Source of the DNA: Sinobaca qinghaiensis
GTDB lineage: Bacteria; Bacillota; Bacilli; Bacillales; Marinococcaceae
DNA length: 64,000 bases
Assembly (NCBI RefSeq): GCF_003610495.1
Contig: NZ_RAPK01000009.1
Location: forward strand, 310,001 to 374,000
Reading direction: 5' to 3'
Part shown: positions 23,074 through 32,033 of the stretch, one piece after another
How positions within the stretch are numbered: the stretch's first letter is position 1
Layout: each line of letters opens with the position of its first letter
The notes under the pieces: model-generated
What the model saw: the letters and a program-made list of their open reading frames with translations, nothing else
Told to the model about the DNA's origin: nothing
The model's database searches: none
Program-made: the position numbers and the translations under genes

Positions 23074-23423
23074 TATTCAACACTTCCCAGTTTTTGACAT
23101 TAGACTAAAGTTGTGTGCAGCCAAAGGCTGAAACCTAGTATGATTAATAATGAAAAGACCCGTTCGGGCTGTTTTCTACAGCTTCTGTTTTTCTTATCGT
23201 ACCACTAATTCCCCGGTGAAAACCAGAACAGCCTATAAATCGTCCAGAATTGAATGTACCTGACATTGGGTGAAATAACAACAAAAATTTTCGACGGCTG
23301 CTTCTGCCGCCGGGTAAAGCCGGGCCATTCCCGGGATAATATTTCTTTTTATCAGCCGCGTTCTCCTATACAATAAAATAATAAAGTTTTCTTCACATTA
23401 AAGCTATATTTAGAAATGAGGGA
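23074..23423. other. 350-base divergent intergenic region between spo0B and the ureohydrolase gene
   Basis: No gene is supported here. It must hold promoters for both spo0B-obg (minus) and the ureohydrolase (plus). Two structured stretches are visible: a small CCC/GGG hairpin near 23160, and a GC-rich set of overlapping inverted repeats (CGGCTGCTTCTGCCG; CCGGGTAAAGCCGGG; CCGGGCCATTCCCGG) at 23291-23338, about 85 bases before the ureohydrolase start. Confidence 0.5.
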
Positions 23424-24380
23424 ATGGACATGCAGGATGAAGAATATATTTACGGTAATACACCTTGTTATTTAGGAAGCACCGACGTCTCCGGCGACTG
23501 GAAGAAAGCAGCCGGCAAAGATGTGCTGTTTTACGGTGTTCCCTGGGAAGGGGCAGTGACCTGGGGGGACTTTACAGGCTGTGAGCTGGCTCCTAAAGTG
23601 ATAAGGCTCAGCTCCGCAAGATACAGCGGCTACCTGCCTGAACTTGATCATATAGATGTAAAAGAACATCTAACGATGGGCGATGCCGGCGACATTGACG
23701 TTGTTCCATCCAATGTAGAAGAAACGATGAAACGGATTGGCGCATTTGCGGACAAGGCCTGGGACAGCGGTGCATTTTCCATAGCGTTTGGCGGAGACCA
23801 CGGCATTACCTATCCTATTGTAAAAGCACTGGCTTCCAAAGGAAAAAAAGTCGGCATCATTCATATGGATGCCCATTACGACAACAATGACAGCTCCATG
23901 GGGGACCCATACGGCCGGGGCGCTCCATTTGCCCGCCTGTATGAAACAGACGGCGTCCGAAATGAAAGCCTCGTTCACTTAGGCATTCACGGACCGAGAA
24001 ACAAGCCGGAAAATGGGCGCAGCGCAAAAGAAGCCGGCGCCGTAACGCTCACGCTTCATGATATCCGCAAAAACGGGCACGATCTGGAGGCGTTTGCGGA
24101 TAAAGTATACGCTATTGCTGCCGAACAGACCGATGCCGTTTACTTAAGCATCTGCAGCGATGTCCTTGACCACGCTTTTAACCCCGGTGGTCCCATTGAC
24201 GGAAATGGACTTCATTCTCATGAACTATTAACGCTTATTCACGCTTTTGCTAAAAAAGGGCTGATTGGAATGGATTACGTGGAAGTGTATCCCCAGCAGG
24301 ATCCCAACGACTTTTCCTCTCACTTTGTAACAAACGCCGTGCTTTATGCTTTAGCCGGCCATCAGCTTTCCAAAGCATAA
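23424..24380 (+). CDS. Ureohydrolase (arginase/agmatinase) family protein with altered metal ligands
   Basis: 318-residue cytoplasmic protein of the arginase/agmatinase/formimidoylglutamase fold. Conserved ligands are His126 (GGDHGITYP) and Asp149/His151/Asp153 (MDAHYDNND). At the last motif the usual SxDxDxxDP is replaced by SICSDVLDH: Cys244 stands where the bridging Asp is expected, Asp246 is kept, and the Pro is lost. The loop where the catalytic His usually sits reads GRGAPF. The first ATG (or the ATG two codons later) follows GAGGGAATGG. The substrate may be an unusual guanidino compound, but this cannot be read from sequence. Monocistronic, with its own terminator. Confidence 0.85.
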   Translation: MDMQDEEYIYGNTPCYLGSTDVSGDWKKAAGKDVLFYGVPWEGAVTWGDFTGCELAPKVIRLSSARYSGYLPELDHIDVKEHLTMGDAGDIDVVPSNVEETMKRIGAFADKAWDSGAFSIAFGGDHGITYPIVKALASKGKKVGIIHMDAHYDNNDSSMGDPYGRGAPFARLYETDGVRNESLVHLGIHGPRNKPENGRSAKEAGAVTLTLHDIRKNGHDLEAFADKVYAIAAEQTDAVYLSICSDVLDHAFNPGGPIDGNGLHSHELLTLIHAFAKKGLIGMDYVEVYPQQDPNDFSSHFVTNAVLYALAGHQLSKA

Positions 24381-24382
24381 TC

Positions 24383-24410
24383 AAACCCCCTCCTGTGGAG
24401 GGGTTTTTTC
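24383..24410 (+). terminator. Terminator of the ureohydrolase gene (copy A1)
   Basis: Perfect stem CCCCTCC/GGAGGGG with a TGT loop and T-run, three bases past the stop. The same hairpin recurs at 25548-25575. Confidence 0.88.
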
Positions 24411-24415
24411 AGGTA

Positions 24416-24447
24416 GGCGAGAAAGTTTTCTTTCTCGGCAGTTTTTT
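24416..24447 (+). repeat. Terminator-like hairpin, copy B1
   Basis: Palindrome CGAGAAAG/CTTTCTCG with a TTTT-containing loop, followed by CAGTTTTTT. A closely related hairpin recurs at 25281-25318. It may be a second terminator or the remains of an element end. Confidence 0.6.
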
Positions 24448-24501
24448 GTGGGCAATACACTGGAATGGTCGTATACTAAAAAGAAAAAGGACGATCCTAA
24501 G

Positions 24502-24633
24502 ATGCTTGGCAAAGCCAAAAATCATCGATGCGGTCAAGTAACTGTTTCTGTAAAAGAACTGGTGCCCGCTGATAACTTTCTTCGAACCATTTATACAATG
24601 AGTGATTTTCAATTTATTGAAGAAAGATACTAA
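24502..24633 (+). pseudogene. N-terminal fragment of an IS1182-type transposase
   Basis: Open frame of 43 codons starting MLGKAKNHRCGQ and containing ELVPADNFLRTI, then FQFIEERY and a stop. This matches the N-terminus of IS1182-family transposases (typically ...LVPxDHLLRKI...FI...). A ribosome binding site (AAAAGGACG) precedes the ATG. The rest of the protein is missing; a second fragment of the same family in the same orientation appears 690 bases further on. Confidence 0.7.
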
Positions 24634-24798
24634 AGGCAGAGGCTGGTAAGCAAAAAGCGGGCAGCGAAAAGGCATACATCGCCAAGAAAGCGCAGCATGA
24701 CGAGCTGTATACCAGTTGCTGCCGGTTCCGTTTACGATGCTCCGGATAGAGAGTGCCCCATAGCTGAAAAATAATTTGGAGAGCAGGGAGGAAAACAA

Positions 24799-25227
24799 GT
24801 GGAAGAAGAGAGCCGCAAAACCGCTGGCTGGCTTATTATCGTATTGCCTACAGTGATTTATGGGGGAGTTAGTCTACTGCAAATGATTGTTTCCATGGAT
24901 GCAGGTTATGTAGACAATCCAATTCGGCAGGATTTGTTTCGTGCAGGTCATGCGCATGCGGGAGTGCTCCTTATCTTGGCGTTAGTCGTGCTGTTATATG
25001 TGGATCATACTTCCTACGGACCGGGACCGAAGCGCTTTATCCGGCACAGCATTCCATTGTCGGCCATCCTGCTGCCGGTTGGTTTTTTCTTTTCCGTATT
25101 AGATCCGCAGGCCACAGAGCCGAATGCTTTTATTTATACTGCTTACGCTGGGGCTGTCCTTCTTGCTGCCGGTTTATTGACGCTTGGCTTTGGCTTGGTG
25201 AAAAATAACAGTAGAAATAGAGACTAA
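24799..25227 (+). CDS. Four-helix membrane protein of unknown function
   Basis: 142 residues, GTG start with GGGAGG eight bases upstream. Four predicted helices at about residues 8-32, 51-70, 83-102 and 112-135. The segment before helix 2 reads FRAGHAHAGVLL and the helix ends in YVDHTSYG, so three histidines lie near both faces of one helix; this could suit haem or metal binding, which is inference. It lies between two fragments of one transposase type and ends before its own terminator, so it may have been acquired or stranded by the insertion element. Confidence 0.7.
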   Translation: MEEESRKTAGWLIIVLPTVIYGGVSLLQMIVSMDAGYVDNPIRQDLFRAGHAHAGVLLILALVVLLYVDHTSYGPGPKRFIRHSIPLSAILLPVGFFFSVLDPQATEPNAFIYTAYAGAVLLAAGLLTLGFGLVKNNSRNRD

Positions 25228-25280
25228 CACGTCCTTCTTGTTTTAACTCATAGAAAAATGAAAACTATCTAAACTTTAAA

Positions 25281-25318
25281 AGCTGTCGGGAAAGTTTTCT
25301 TTCTCGACAGTCTTTTTA
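25281..25318 (+). terminator. Terminator of the four-helix membrane protein gene (copy B2)
   Basis: Long stem CTGTCG-GAAAG/CTTTC-CGACAG with a TTTT loop, then TCTTTTT. Its core is nearly identical to the hairpin at 24416-24447. Confidence 0.8.
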
Positions 25319-25320
25319 TA

Positions 25321-25446
25321 GGCAGGGGTCTGAATGGGCGGATTCTCGTGAGTGATTCCACCCATGTCCAGGCCAATGCCAATAAAAATAAATTTCTGCA
25401 TAAAGCCAAATCCCCCAAAGTTCCTGCCTATCCAGCAAAACTGTAA
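25321..25446 (+). pseudogene. Internal fragment of an IS1182-type transposase
   Basis: An open stretch of 41 codons without a start reads ...GRILVSDSTHVQANANKNKFLHKAK... and ends in TAA. DSTHVxANANKxKF is the catalytic-core signature of IS1182-family transposases and contains one of the DDE aspartates. It has the same orientation as the N-terminal fragment at 24502. The remainder of the element is absent. Confidence 0.78.
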
Positions 25447-25471
25447 GCTAAGGTGCAGGCAGATCGAAAAC

Positions 25472-25514
<43 letters not shown>

Positions 25515-25547
25515 ACAACCTTGTTTCTTTCATTTCTTAACAACGTG

Positions 25548-25575
25548 CAAAACCCCTCCTGTGGAGGGGTTTTTG
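25548..25575. terminator. Terminator downstream of hemY (copy A2)
   Basis: Perfect stem CCCCTCC/GGAGGGG with A-run on one side and T-run on the other; same hairpin core as at 24383-24410. It is placed to end the minus-strand hem operon and any plus-strand read-through. Confidence 0.85.
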
Positions 25576-25576
25576 T

Positions 25577-26974
25577 TTAGTATTTTTCATGCTGCAGCAC
25601 AAACTGCGCTCCTTTTTCTCCCTGCAGGATACAATCAGGAAGGCCTACGCCCTCAAAGGCTGCGCCGCCTGCGTATACAGCAGGAAACGCCGTTTGAAGA
25701 CGATTTCTGGTTTCCGCGAGCGCCTGCTTATGCCCAATCTCGTACTGGGGCATGGATTGTCTCCATCTTGTTACTAAAAAGTCGGAAGGCTCTGCCTGAA
25801 TCTGCATAATCTTTTCCAAATCATGACGTACAGCATTCAGTATTTCCTCATCCGTTTTTTCGACAATATCTTCTCCGCCGGGCTTTCCTACATAGCAGCG
25901 GATTAACGCTTTTCCCGCCGGTGCGGAATGCTTCCATTTGCGGTGGGTCCACGTGCAGGCTGTAATCGTATAGTCTGCTTTTTTGGATACAACAAACCCT
26001 GTACCATCAAATGCTTCCGGCACTTCTCCGGCTTCAAACGTCATCGATATCGTAGCTACAGTTGTAGACGGGATACTTCCCAGTGTCTTTTCAATAACCG
26101 GATCCTGAAGCAGCCTTGACGTTACGTGCGGAGGGGTTGCCATAATAACATTATCTACTTCTTCAGTGGAGCCGTCTTTAAAATGAAGCATCATGCCGCG
26201 GTCCGTTTTGGAAAGCCGCGTCAGCGTCGTATCTTTTTTTACGGCCTCTTCTTCTAAATGGTTTTCAATGGCTTCCACTAAAGAATACAATCCTCTTTCA
26301 AAGCTGAGAAAGGCCCCCTTTTTCTTGGAAGGCTCTTCATTTTTATCAGGAGCAGGCGGCTTCAGGCCGCGCATCAGACTCTGATATTTCTGTTCTGCTT
26401 CGAAAAACTGGGGGTAAGTCGCCTGCAGGCTGAGCTTATCTATATCCCCCGCATACACTCCTGATAAGAGCGGATCAATCAAATAATCAACCGCTTCACT
26501 GCCAAGACGACGGCGGAAAAAGCCGCCGAGGGACTGATCCTCTGCCGGCGAGCTTTTCGGTATCACTAAATCAGCTAAAGCCCGCACTTTTCCTTTAAAG
26601 CTGAGAAGAGGCGTTTTCCAAAAAGGCATCCACTTCGTCGGCACACCCATAACTGAACCCTTAGGAATCGGATATAAGTTAGTTTTTTTTAGAATATAAG
26701 CCTGGCCGGCATAATTGGAAACCAGCTCTTTATCGATACCTACCTCTTTTGCAAGGCGGGACGCGCTTTCTTTTCGGGCAAGAAAAGAGTCAGGTCCTCT
26801 TTCCATAACAAAACCGTTCCGGTATTCCGTCTGTATTTTCCCGCCAAGCCTGCCGCTGCTCTCAAACAGCTTAAACTCCATATCCAGATCATTTGCCATA
26901 ATAGCTTTCTGCAGGTAATAGGCGGCGGAAAGGCCCGTGATGCCGCCCCCAATAATAGCTGTTTTGGTCGTCAT
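25577..26974 (-). CDS. hemY: Coproporphyrinogen III oxidase (HemY/CgoX)
   Basis: FAD enzyme that oxidises coproporphyrinogen III to coproporphyrin III in the Gram-positive coproporphyrin-dependent haem pathway. The N-terminal dinucleotide-binding motif AIIGGGITGLSAAYYL and the FAD motif near the C-terminus (VYAGGAAFEGVGLPDCILQG) are present. 465 aa from the ATG giving MTTKTAI; a GTG three codons earlier is an alternative. It overlaps the hemH stop slightly in sequence context, indicating an operon. Confidence 0.95.
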   Translation of the reverse strand: MTTKTAIIGGGITGLSAAYYLQKAIMANDLDMEFKLFESSGRLGGKIQTEYRNGFVMERGPDSFLARKESASRLAKEVGIDKELVSNYAGQAYILKKTNLYPIPKGSVMGVPTKWMPFWKTPLLSFKGKVRALADLVIPKSSPAEDQSLGGFFRRRLGSEAVDYLIDPLLSGVYAGDIDKLSLQATYPQFFEAEQKYQSLMRGLKPPAPDKNEEPSKKKGAFLSFERGLYSLVEAIENHLEEEAVKKDTTLTRLSKTDRGMMLHFKDGSTEEVDNVIMATPPHVTSRLLQDPVIEKTLGSIPSTTVATISMTFEAGEVPEAFDGTGFVVSKKADYTITACTWTHRKWKHSAPAGKALIRCYVGKPGGEDIVEKTDEEILNAVRHDLEKIMQIQAEPSDFLVTRWRQSMPQYEIGHKQALAETRNRLQTAFPAVYAGGAAFEGVGLPDCILQGEKGAQFVLQHEKY

Positions 26975-26979
26975 GCCAG

Positions 26980-27915
26980 TCACTTCTCTACGCTGGCATT
27001 CATTTTGCTTTCAATGACATTCGCCAGCGCATTTAGAAATTCAGGCTTTGCATTAGGCATCTCCGGACGATAGTAAGCGGCGCCTACTTCATCTGCCGCG
27101 GCTTTACATTCTACGTCGTTATCAAACAAAACTTCCAGATGGTCGGTCACAAATCCTACCGGACAGTAAACAAACGCATTAAATCCCTTATTGCGGGCCA
27201 GGTCTTTAGTTAAATCCTGAACATCGGGACCAATCCATGGATCCGGCGTGTTGCCTTCACTCTGCCACCCTATATCATAATGCTTAATGCCTGCCTGTTC
27301 GGCGATCATTTCCGCCGTTTCACGCAGCTGCTCCGGATAAGGATCTCCATTGGCCAGAATTTTTTCCGGAAGGCTGTGGGCGGAAAAAATAACGCAGGTT
27401 CTGTTTTCGTCTTCTACTTCTGCCAGCGTTTCTTTCACCTGATTGACCCAGTAGTCTATAAAGAGCGGTTCTTTATACCAGCTTTCCACACTGTGGATAA
27501 CCGGACCGTTAATCTTTTCAGACGTCTCTTTGGCACGTCCGTTGTATGACTTTACGCTGAAGGTGGAAAAGTGCGGAGCCAGAACGATACTGTATGCTTC
27601 TTCAATACCGTCTTCTTTCATCTGTTCTACCGCTTCTTCAATAAACGGGTCAATATGTTTAAGGCCCAGGTACATCACAAACTCTACATCTTCATGACGG
27701 CTGTTAAGCACCTCTGTCAGGCCGTTTGCCTGATCTTCTGTCAAACGCGCCAGCGGAGAAATACCGCCGATCGCTTTATAACGGGACACCAGGTCTTCGA
27801 GTGCTTCTTCTGAAGGCTTTCTGCCGCGGCGGATATGGGTATAGTAAGGCTCTACTTCTTCCAGGCTTCTCGGCGTTCCGTAAGCCATGACGAGGAGTCC
27901 AATTTTCTTTTTCAT
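26980..27915 (-). CDS. hemH: Coproporphyrin III ferrochelatase
   Basis: Inserts iron into coproporphyrin III. 311 aa starting [15 protein letters not shown], with AAAGGAGAG upstream. The active-site His lies in [16 protein letters not shown] and the second conserved region is [10 protein letters not shown]; the acidic metal-entry residues lie in [12 protein letters not shown]. It sits between hemE and hemY with almost no gap. Confidence 0.96.
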   Translation of the reverse strand: MKKKIGLLVMAYGTPRSLEEVEPYYTHIRRGRKPSEEALEDLVSRYKAIGGISPLARLTEDQANGLTEVLNSRHEDVEFVMYLGLKHIDPFIEEAVEQMKEDGIEEAYSIVLAPHFSTFSVKSYNGRAKETSEKINGPVIHSVESWYKEPLFIDYWVNQVKETLAEVEDENRTCVIFSAHSLPEKILANGDPYPEQLRETAEMIAEQAGIKHYDIGWQSEGNTPDPWIGPDVQDLTKDLARNKGFNAFVYCPVGFVTDHLEVLFDNDVECKAAADEVGAAYYRPEMPNAKPEFLNALANVIESKMNASVEK

Positions 27916-27916
27916 A

Positions 27917-28957
27917 TTAATTACTCTCCTTTGCCTGTTTCGTATAATCATGAACAAACGCGGTCAATCGTTTTAACACCTGTGGATCTACTTCCGGAAA
28001 GACGCCGTGTCCCAAATTGAAGATATATGCATCATTTTTTATGCCTTCATCAAGAATAGGCTTTACCTGCTCTTCAATTTTTTCCCACGGTGCCAAGAGA
28101 AGCGATGGGTCCAGGTTGCCCTGCAGGGCTTTATGAACGCCTGCCTGCCTTGCTTCTCCAATGCTTGTTCTCCAGTCGAGTCCCATTACATCAATAGGCA
28201 GGTCATTCCACTCCTGCATTAAATGACCGGCACCTACACCAAACATAATAAAGGGCACGTCTTTTCTTTGCAGTTCTGTAAATATTCTATGCATTACCGG
28301 TTTTACAAACCTCCGGTAATCTGCGGCATTTAATGCTCCGACCCAGGAATCAAAAATCTGAATCGCTTTAGCGCCGGCTTCTATCTGTGCATTAATGTAC
28401 ACGATGGTCATATCAGCCAATTTATTCATAAGCAGATTCCATGCTTCGGGCTTCGCGTGCATAAACGCTTTGGTATGGTGGTAATTTTTCGATGGTCCTC
28501 CTTCAATCATGTAGCTTGCCAATGTGAATGGTGCGCCGCTGAAACCGATTAAAGGAACATTCAGCTGCTTTTCGAGCAGGGAAATAGTATCGAATATATA
28601 CGGAACGTCTTCTTTTGGATGAAGTTCACCAAGCGCTTCGATATCCCGCATGGACCGGACCGGATTGGAAATGACCGGGCCGATGCCTGATTTAATTTCT
28701 ACATCGACTCCCATGGCTGGAAGCGGAGTCATAATATCTTTATATAAAACAGCTGCATCGTTATTGTATTGATCAACCGGCAGTTTGGTTACATACGCGC
28801 ATAACTCCGGCTGGTGGGTAATTTCAAATAATGAATATTTTTCTTTTATCTTGCGGTATTCCGGCTGAGATCTTCCCGCCTGTCTCATATACCAAACCGG
28901 TACATGATCCGTTGCCTCGCCTCTGCAAGCTTTTAAAAACCGGTCGTTGAATGGCAT
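27917..28957 (-). CDS. hemE: Uroporphyrinogen decarboxylase
   Basis: Decarboxylates uroporphyrinogen III to coproporphyrinogen III. 346 aa from the ATG giving [10 protein letters not shown] (CAGGAG six bases upstream). The N-terminal signature [16 protein letters not shown] supplies the substrate-binding arginines, and [17 protein letters not shown] is the second family signature. It is the first gene of hemE-hemH-hemY. Confidence 0.97.
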   Translation of the reverse strand: MPFNDRFLKACRGEATDHVPVWYMRQAGRSQPEYRKIKEKYSLFEITHQPELCAYVTKLPVDQYNNDAAVLYKDIMTPLPAMGVDVEIKSGIGPVISNPVRSMRDIEALGELHPKEDVPYIFDTISLLEKQLNVPLIGFSGAPFTLASYMIEGGPSKNYHHTKAFMHAKPEAWNLLMNKLADMTIVYINAQIEAGAKAIQIFDSWVGALNAADYRRFVKPVMHRIFTELQRKDVPFIMFGVGAGHLMQEWNDLPIDVMGLDWRTSIGEARQAGVHKALQGNLDPSLLLAPWEKIEEQVKPILDEGIKNDAYIFNLGHGVFPEVDPQVLKRLTAFVHDYTKQAKESN

Positions 28958-29127
28958 GTTCATCTCCTGCACCCCTTTTAACTGCACTGATATCATATCG
29001 GTGGCCTGTCTTATTCTGTGTGAATTCCATATCATTTTTACCATACTCTTGTCTGAATGTCATGTATAGTACTTATCGCAAAGAGTCATTAATTGTCCAT
29101 AACGCCTTATGCCGGCGCTGACTTTTT

Positions 29128-29163
29128 TTCATAAAAAATACCGGCACTATATAAGTGCCGGCT
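29128..29163 (-). terminator. Terminator of the class A PBP gene
   Basis: Minus strand: stem GCCGGCAC/GTGCCGG(T) with a TTATATA loop followed by ATTTTTT, just past the stop codon. Confidence 0.85.
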
Positions 29164-29170
29164 GTCTGCT

Positions 29171-31339
29171 TTAAGAAGCAGATCCCCAGATGGACCCAAC
29201 CTCTACTTCCGTAATGTTGGAAGGTTCACCTTCCTGGCTCGTCTGGGAATTAAATGGAACTACTTTGTAATCTTTTAATGAAAATACATTTACTCCTTCG
29301 ACCGTATAAGAGCCTTCGCCCTGAACTTCAGCAATCTCTGTTTCTTCATCCCCGTCGATTTCGTAAAGCTTATATTTCACCCGGTCGTCCTCGGATGGCG
29401 TCCAGGTAAGCTGGACGTTAATCAAACCGGAGCCTTTAAAGCTTAAGGAAGAATTCAGGTCATCGACTTCTCCCATATTGATCGGATCAGCCAGATCCTG
29501 CACCCCTTCCGGCTTTTCAAACTCCTGCTGTGATGCTGTCTGCTCCTCCGGAAGACGGTTTAAAATTTCTTTAAACAAAGTAGCGGCGTACGAACTGCCG
29601 CCTTCCAGATAATTTTCCTCTGTCGTCTGGTCATACCCCATCCACAGGGATCCCGTCCACTCCGGAGTATAGCCTGCAAACCAGGCATCTCGGGCTGCAT
29701 CATCCACAGCTTCAAAGGAGGTGGTGCCGGTTTTGCCGGCAAGGGCATAGGAAGTATTGCCGCCTGCTGAACCGGTTCCTTCCAGTACAGCCTGCTCCAG
29801 CATCCTTGTCATATACCATGCGTTCTGCGGAGTGGTTACTTCGGTTTCATTTACCTCCCGTTCGCCGATTGTTTCTCCACTTCGGTCTTCAATCTTTTCT
29901 ATGAAATAAGGTTCTACTTTCATACCGTTATTGGAAAATGACGTATAGGCCCTGGCGATTTCAAGCGGGGACGTTCCTTCAGACAAGCCCCCCAGAGCTA
30001 CACCCAGTCCTTCATCTTCCACCTGCAGTCCGGCTTCTTCCATCCAGCTTCTGCTGTAGCTTTCTCCGATTTGATCATAGAGCCATACGGCTGACGTGTT
30101 CGTAGACTCGATCAATGCCTGTGACATGGAGATTTCACCCTGGTATTCATCATTATTATTGGATGGCTCGTATCCATCATAATCTGTTTTTTCATCCACC
30201 AGCATCGAATAAGGTTCGTAGTCGCCGGTATCAAGTGCCGGTCCATATACAGCAAGCGGCTTCATTGCAGACCCCGGCTGACGTTTCATTGTTGTTCGGT
30301 TCAGGCCCTGGCGGACATATTCTCTTCCCCCCTGCACCGCTGTCACTCCTCCGGTATCACTGTCCATCATGAAAAAGGAGGCTTCACTTCTGGCTTCGGA
30401 TGACTCCGGAAAATAACTGCTGTCCTGAAATAAGTCATAGGATATCTGCTGCATCTCATTATTCATTGGTACTGTAATCGTATAACCACCCCGGTACACT
30501 TCTTCCGCACTGATTTGATACTTATTTTCTGCTTCTGCTAAAACCATATCAATATACGTATAGTAGGCCGGGTTATTTTCGGTCCGGTGCAGCTCGGAAG
30601 GCACCGTTCTGCCCTGCGCGGCTACCGCTTCTTCTGCACTGATAAAGCCGTGCCTCTCCATAACGGAAAGAACAATGTCGCGACGGTCTTTTGACCCCTC
30701 CGGATTGTCTACCGGTGAATAAGTAGTTGGTGCTTTAGGCATACCCGCAAGCAGCGCGGCTTCATGAACAGTAAGCTCCGAAGCATCTTTATTAAAATAC
30801 ATTTCTGAAGCAGATTGAATACCGTAAGCCCCGTGGCCGAAATAGATTTGATTTAAATAGTACCCGAGAATTTCATCTTTACTGAATTTCCGCTCCAGTC
30901 CCATGGCAATAAGTACTTCTTTTGTTTTTCTCATTAATGATTTGTCATTTGTTAAAAAGGCATTCTTAGCCAGCTGCTGTGTCAGCGTACTTCCGCCTTC
31001 AACGGCAGCTCCTGCAAGGATGTCCCGATAAAGCGCACGTGCTATAGCTCTGGGGTCTATTCCCTGGTGCTCGTAAAAACGCACATCTTCAATAGCCACA
31101 AATGCCTCTTTAACGTGATCGGGCAGTTCCTCAATATCGACTAAATCTCTATTTTCTTCCTGCAGCTCCGCGATAAGCTCTCCATTTTCGTCTTCAAGCA
31201 CGGATGTTTCATTCATCACGAGCTCTTTTTCATCAATAGCTGCTGCACCGATGACAACAGAAGAAAGATAAATCCCAAAACTTAATATAATAAATGCTGT
31301 ACCAAGTACAAGTACAACCAGCCATTTCTTTTTTAACAT
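29171..31339 (-). CDS. pbpF: Class A penicillin-binding protein (PbpF-type)
   Basis: 722-residue bifunctional peptidoglycan polymerase. One N-terminal membrane anchor (residues 5-30); glycosyltransferase domain with catalytic Glu84 in AIEDVRFYEHQG, then GGSTLTQQLAKN and YLNQIYFGHGAYGIQ; transpeptidase domain with the SxxK nucleophile Ser357 (SAMK), SxN at 412-414 (STN) and a KTGTTS box. The last 90 residues resemble a fibronectin type III domain (VQLTWTPSEDDRVKYKLYE). Its location next to hemEHY matches pbpF of B. subtilis; the symbol rests on position and architecture. Confidence 0.88.
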   Translation of the reverse strand: MLKKKWLVVLVLGTAFIILSFGIYLSSVVIGAAAIDEKELVMNETSVLEDENGELIAELQEENRDLVDIEELPDHVKEAFVAIEDVRFYEHQGIDPRAIARALYRDILAGAAVEGGSTLTQQLAKNAFLTNDKSLMRKTKEVLIAMGLERKFSKDEILGYYLNQIYFGHGAYGIQSASEMYFNKDASELTVHEAALLAGMPKAPTTYSPVDNPEGSKDRRDIVLSVMERHGFISAEEAVAAQGRTVPSELHRTENNPAYYTYIDMVLAEAENKYQISAEEVYRGGYTITVPMNNEMQQISYDLFQDSSYFPESSEARSEASFFMMDSDTGGVTAVQGGREYVRQGLNRTTMKRQPGSAMKPLAVYGPALDTGDYEPYSMLVDEKTDYDGYEPSNNNDEYQGEISMSQALIESTNTSAVWLYDQIGESYSRSWMEEAGLQVEDEGLGVALGGLSEGTSPLEIARAYTSFSNNGMKVEPYFIEKIEDRSGETIGEREVNETEVTTPQNAWYMTRMLEQAVLEGTGSAGGNTSYALAGKTGTTSFEAVDDAARDAWFAGYTPEWTGSLWMGYDQTTEENYLEGGSSYAATLFKEILNRLPEEQTASQQEFEKPEGVQDLADPINMGEVDDLNSSLSFKGSGLINVQLTWTPSEDDRVKYKLYEIDGDEETEIAEVQGEGSYTVEGVNVFSLKDYKVVPFNSQTSQEGEPSNITEVEVGSIWGSAS

Positions 31340-31494
31340 GTTCGTGTTCCTTTCTTACAGCCTTCCATATTTCTTTCTGGATTAAAAACCTTTACAATTG
31401 AATAAAGCGTTTTATTTCACCAATAGAAAACGAAAGTCTGTATACGCTTTTCATGCTTCTTTACACCAGTCGTTTCTTAAGGAGGAAAAGTTAC

Positions 31495-32019
31495 ATGAGC
31501 TATGCCCGCTTTGACAGAAAACAAGCTGACATTCTAATTACGAAACCATCTATAAAAATGATTCAACTGTCAGCTGAAACAGAAAATAATTCTTCAGCGG
31601 AGGCATGGTACGCTGAAGAACTCGATGATTCCATTAAATCCGAAGCTACCCATACCGTTATCAATAAAACCGGCGCTCTGCCGGCCCGCTCTTTTATTGT
31701 CTGCAATAACGTTCCCGTGCTTGAAGAAAAGCAGCCCCAGTTCGAAGAACGCTTTCTGCAGAGGGCCGGGAAAGTCGAAAAAGAGCCCGGTTTTGAAGCT
31801 ATACGTATTTTAAAGCCAATCCATTCAGATGTAAATGTCATTATCACTTTTTGGCGGGATGCTTCTTTTTTTGAAGATTGGCAGAACTCCGACGCCTATA
31901 AAGAAGCACATAAACATAGAAACACGAAGCAGGGGTTATCAAAAAGTATTTTCTCCCGTCCTTCCTATGTAGAATACTACAATGGCATTCTGCATGCGGC
32001 AGGCGGGATGGATGATTAA
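31495..32019 (+). CDS. hmoB: Haem-degrading monooxygenase HmoB
   Basis: Antibiotic-biosynthesis-monooxygenase (ABM) fold enzyme that opens haem to release iron. 174 aa from the ATG giving MSYARFDRK, after a perfect AAGGAGG. The C-terminal half shows the ABM domain (PGFEAIRILKP, VNVIITFWRDASFFEDWQNS, KEAHKHR); the N-terminal extension is characteristic of the HmoB/YhgC subgroup. Linkage to hemEHY is conserved with B. subtilis yhgC. The haem-binding residue cannot be assigned with certainty. Confidence 0.83.
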   Translation: MSYARFDRKQADILITKPSIKMIQLSAETENNSSAEAWYAEELDDSIKSEATHTVINKTGALPARSFIVCNNVPVLEEKQPQFEERFLQRAGKVEKEPGFEAIRILKPIHSDVNVIITFWRDASFFEDWQNSDAYKEAHKHRNTKQGLSKSIFSRPSYVEYYNGILHAAGGMDD

Positions 32020-32033
32020 ATGAGGTGACAGCA

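Noticed and set aside
23291-23338. Guanidine riboswitch before the ureohydrolase gene
   Set aside because: The hairpins lack the motifs I know for guanidine-I, -II or -III riboswitches; kept only as an unexplained structured leader.
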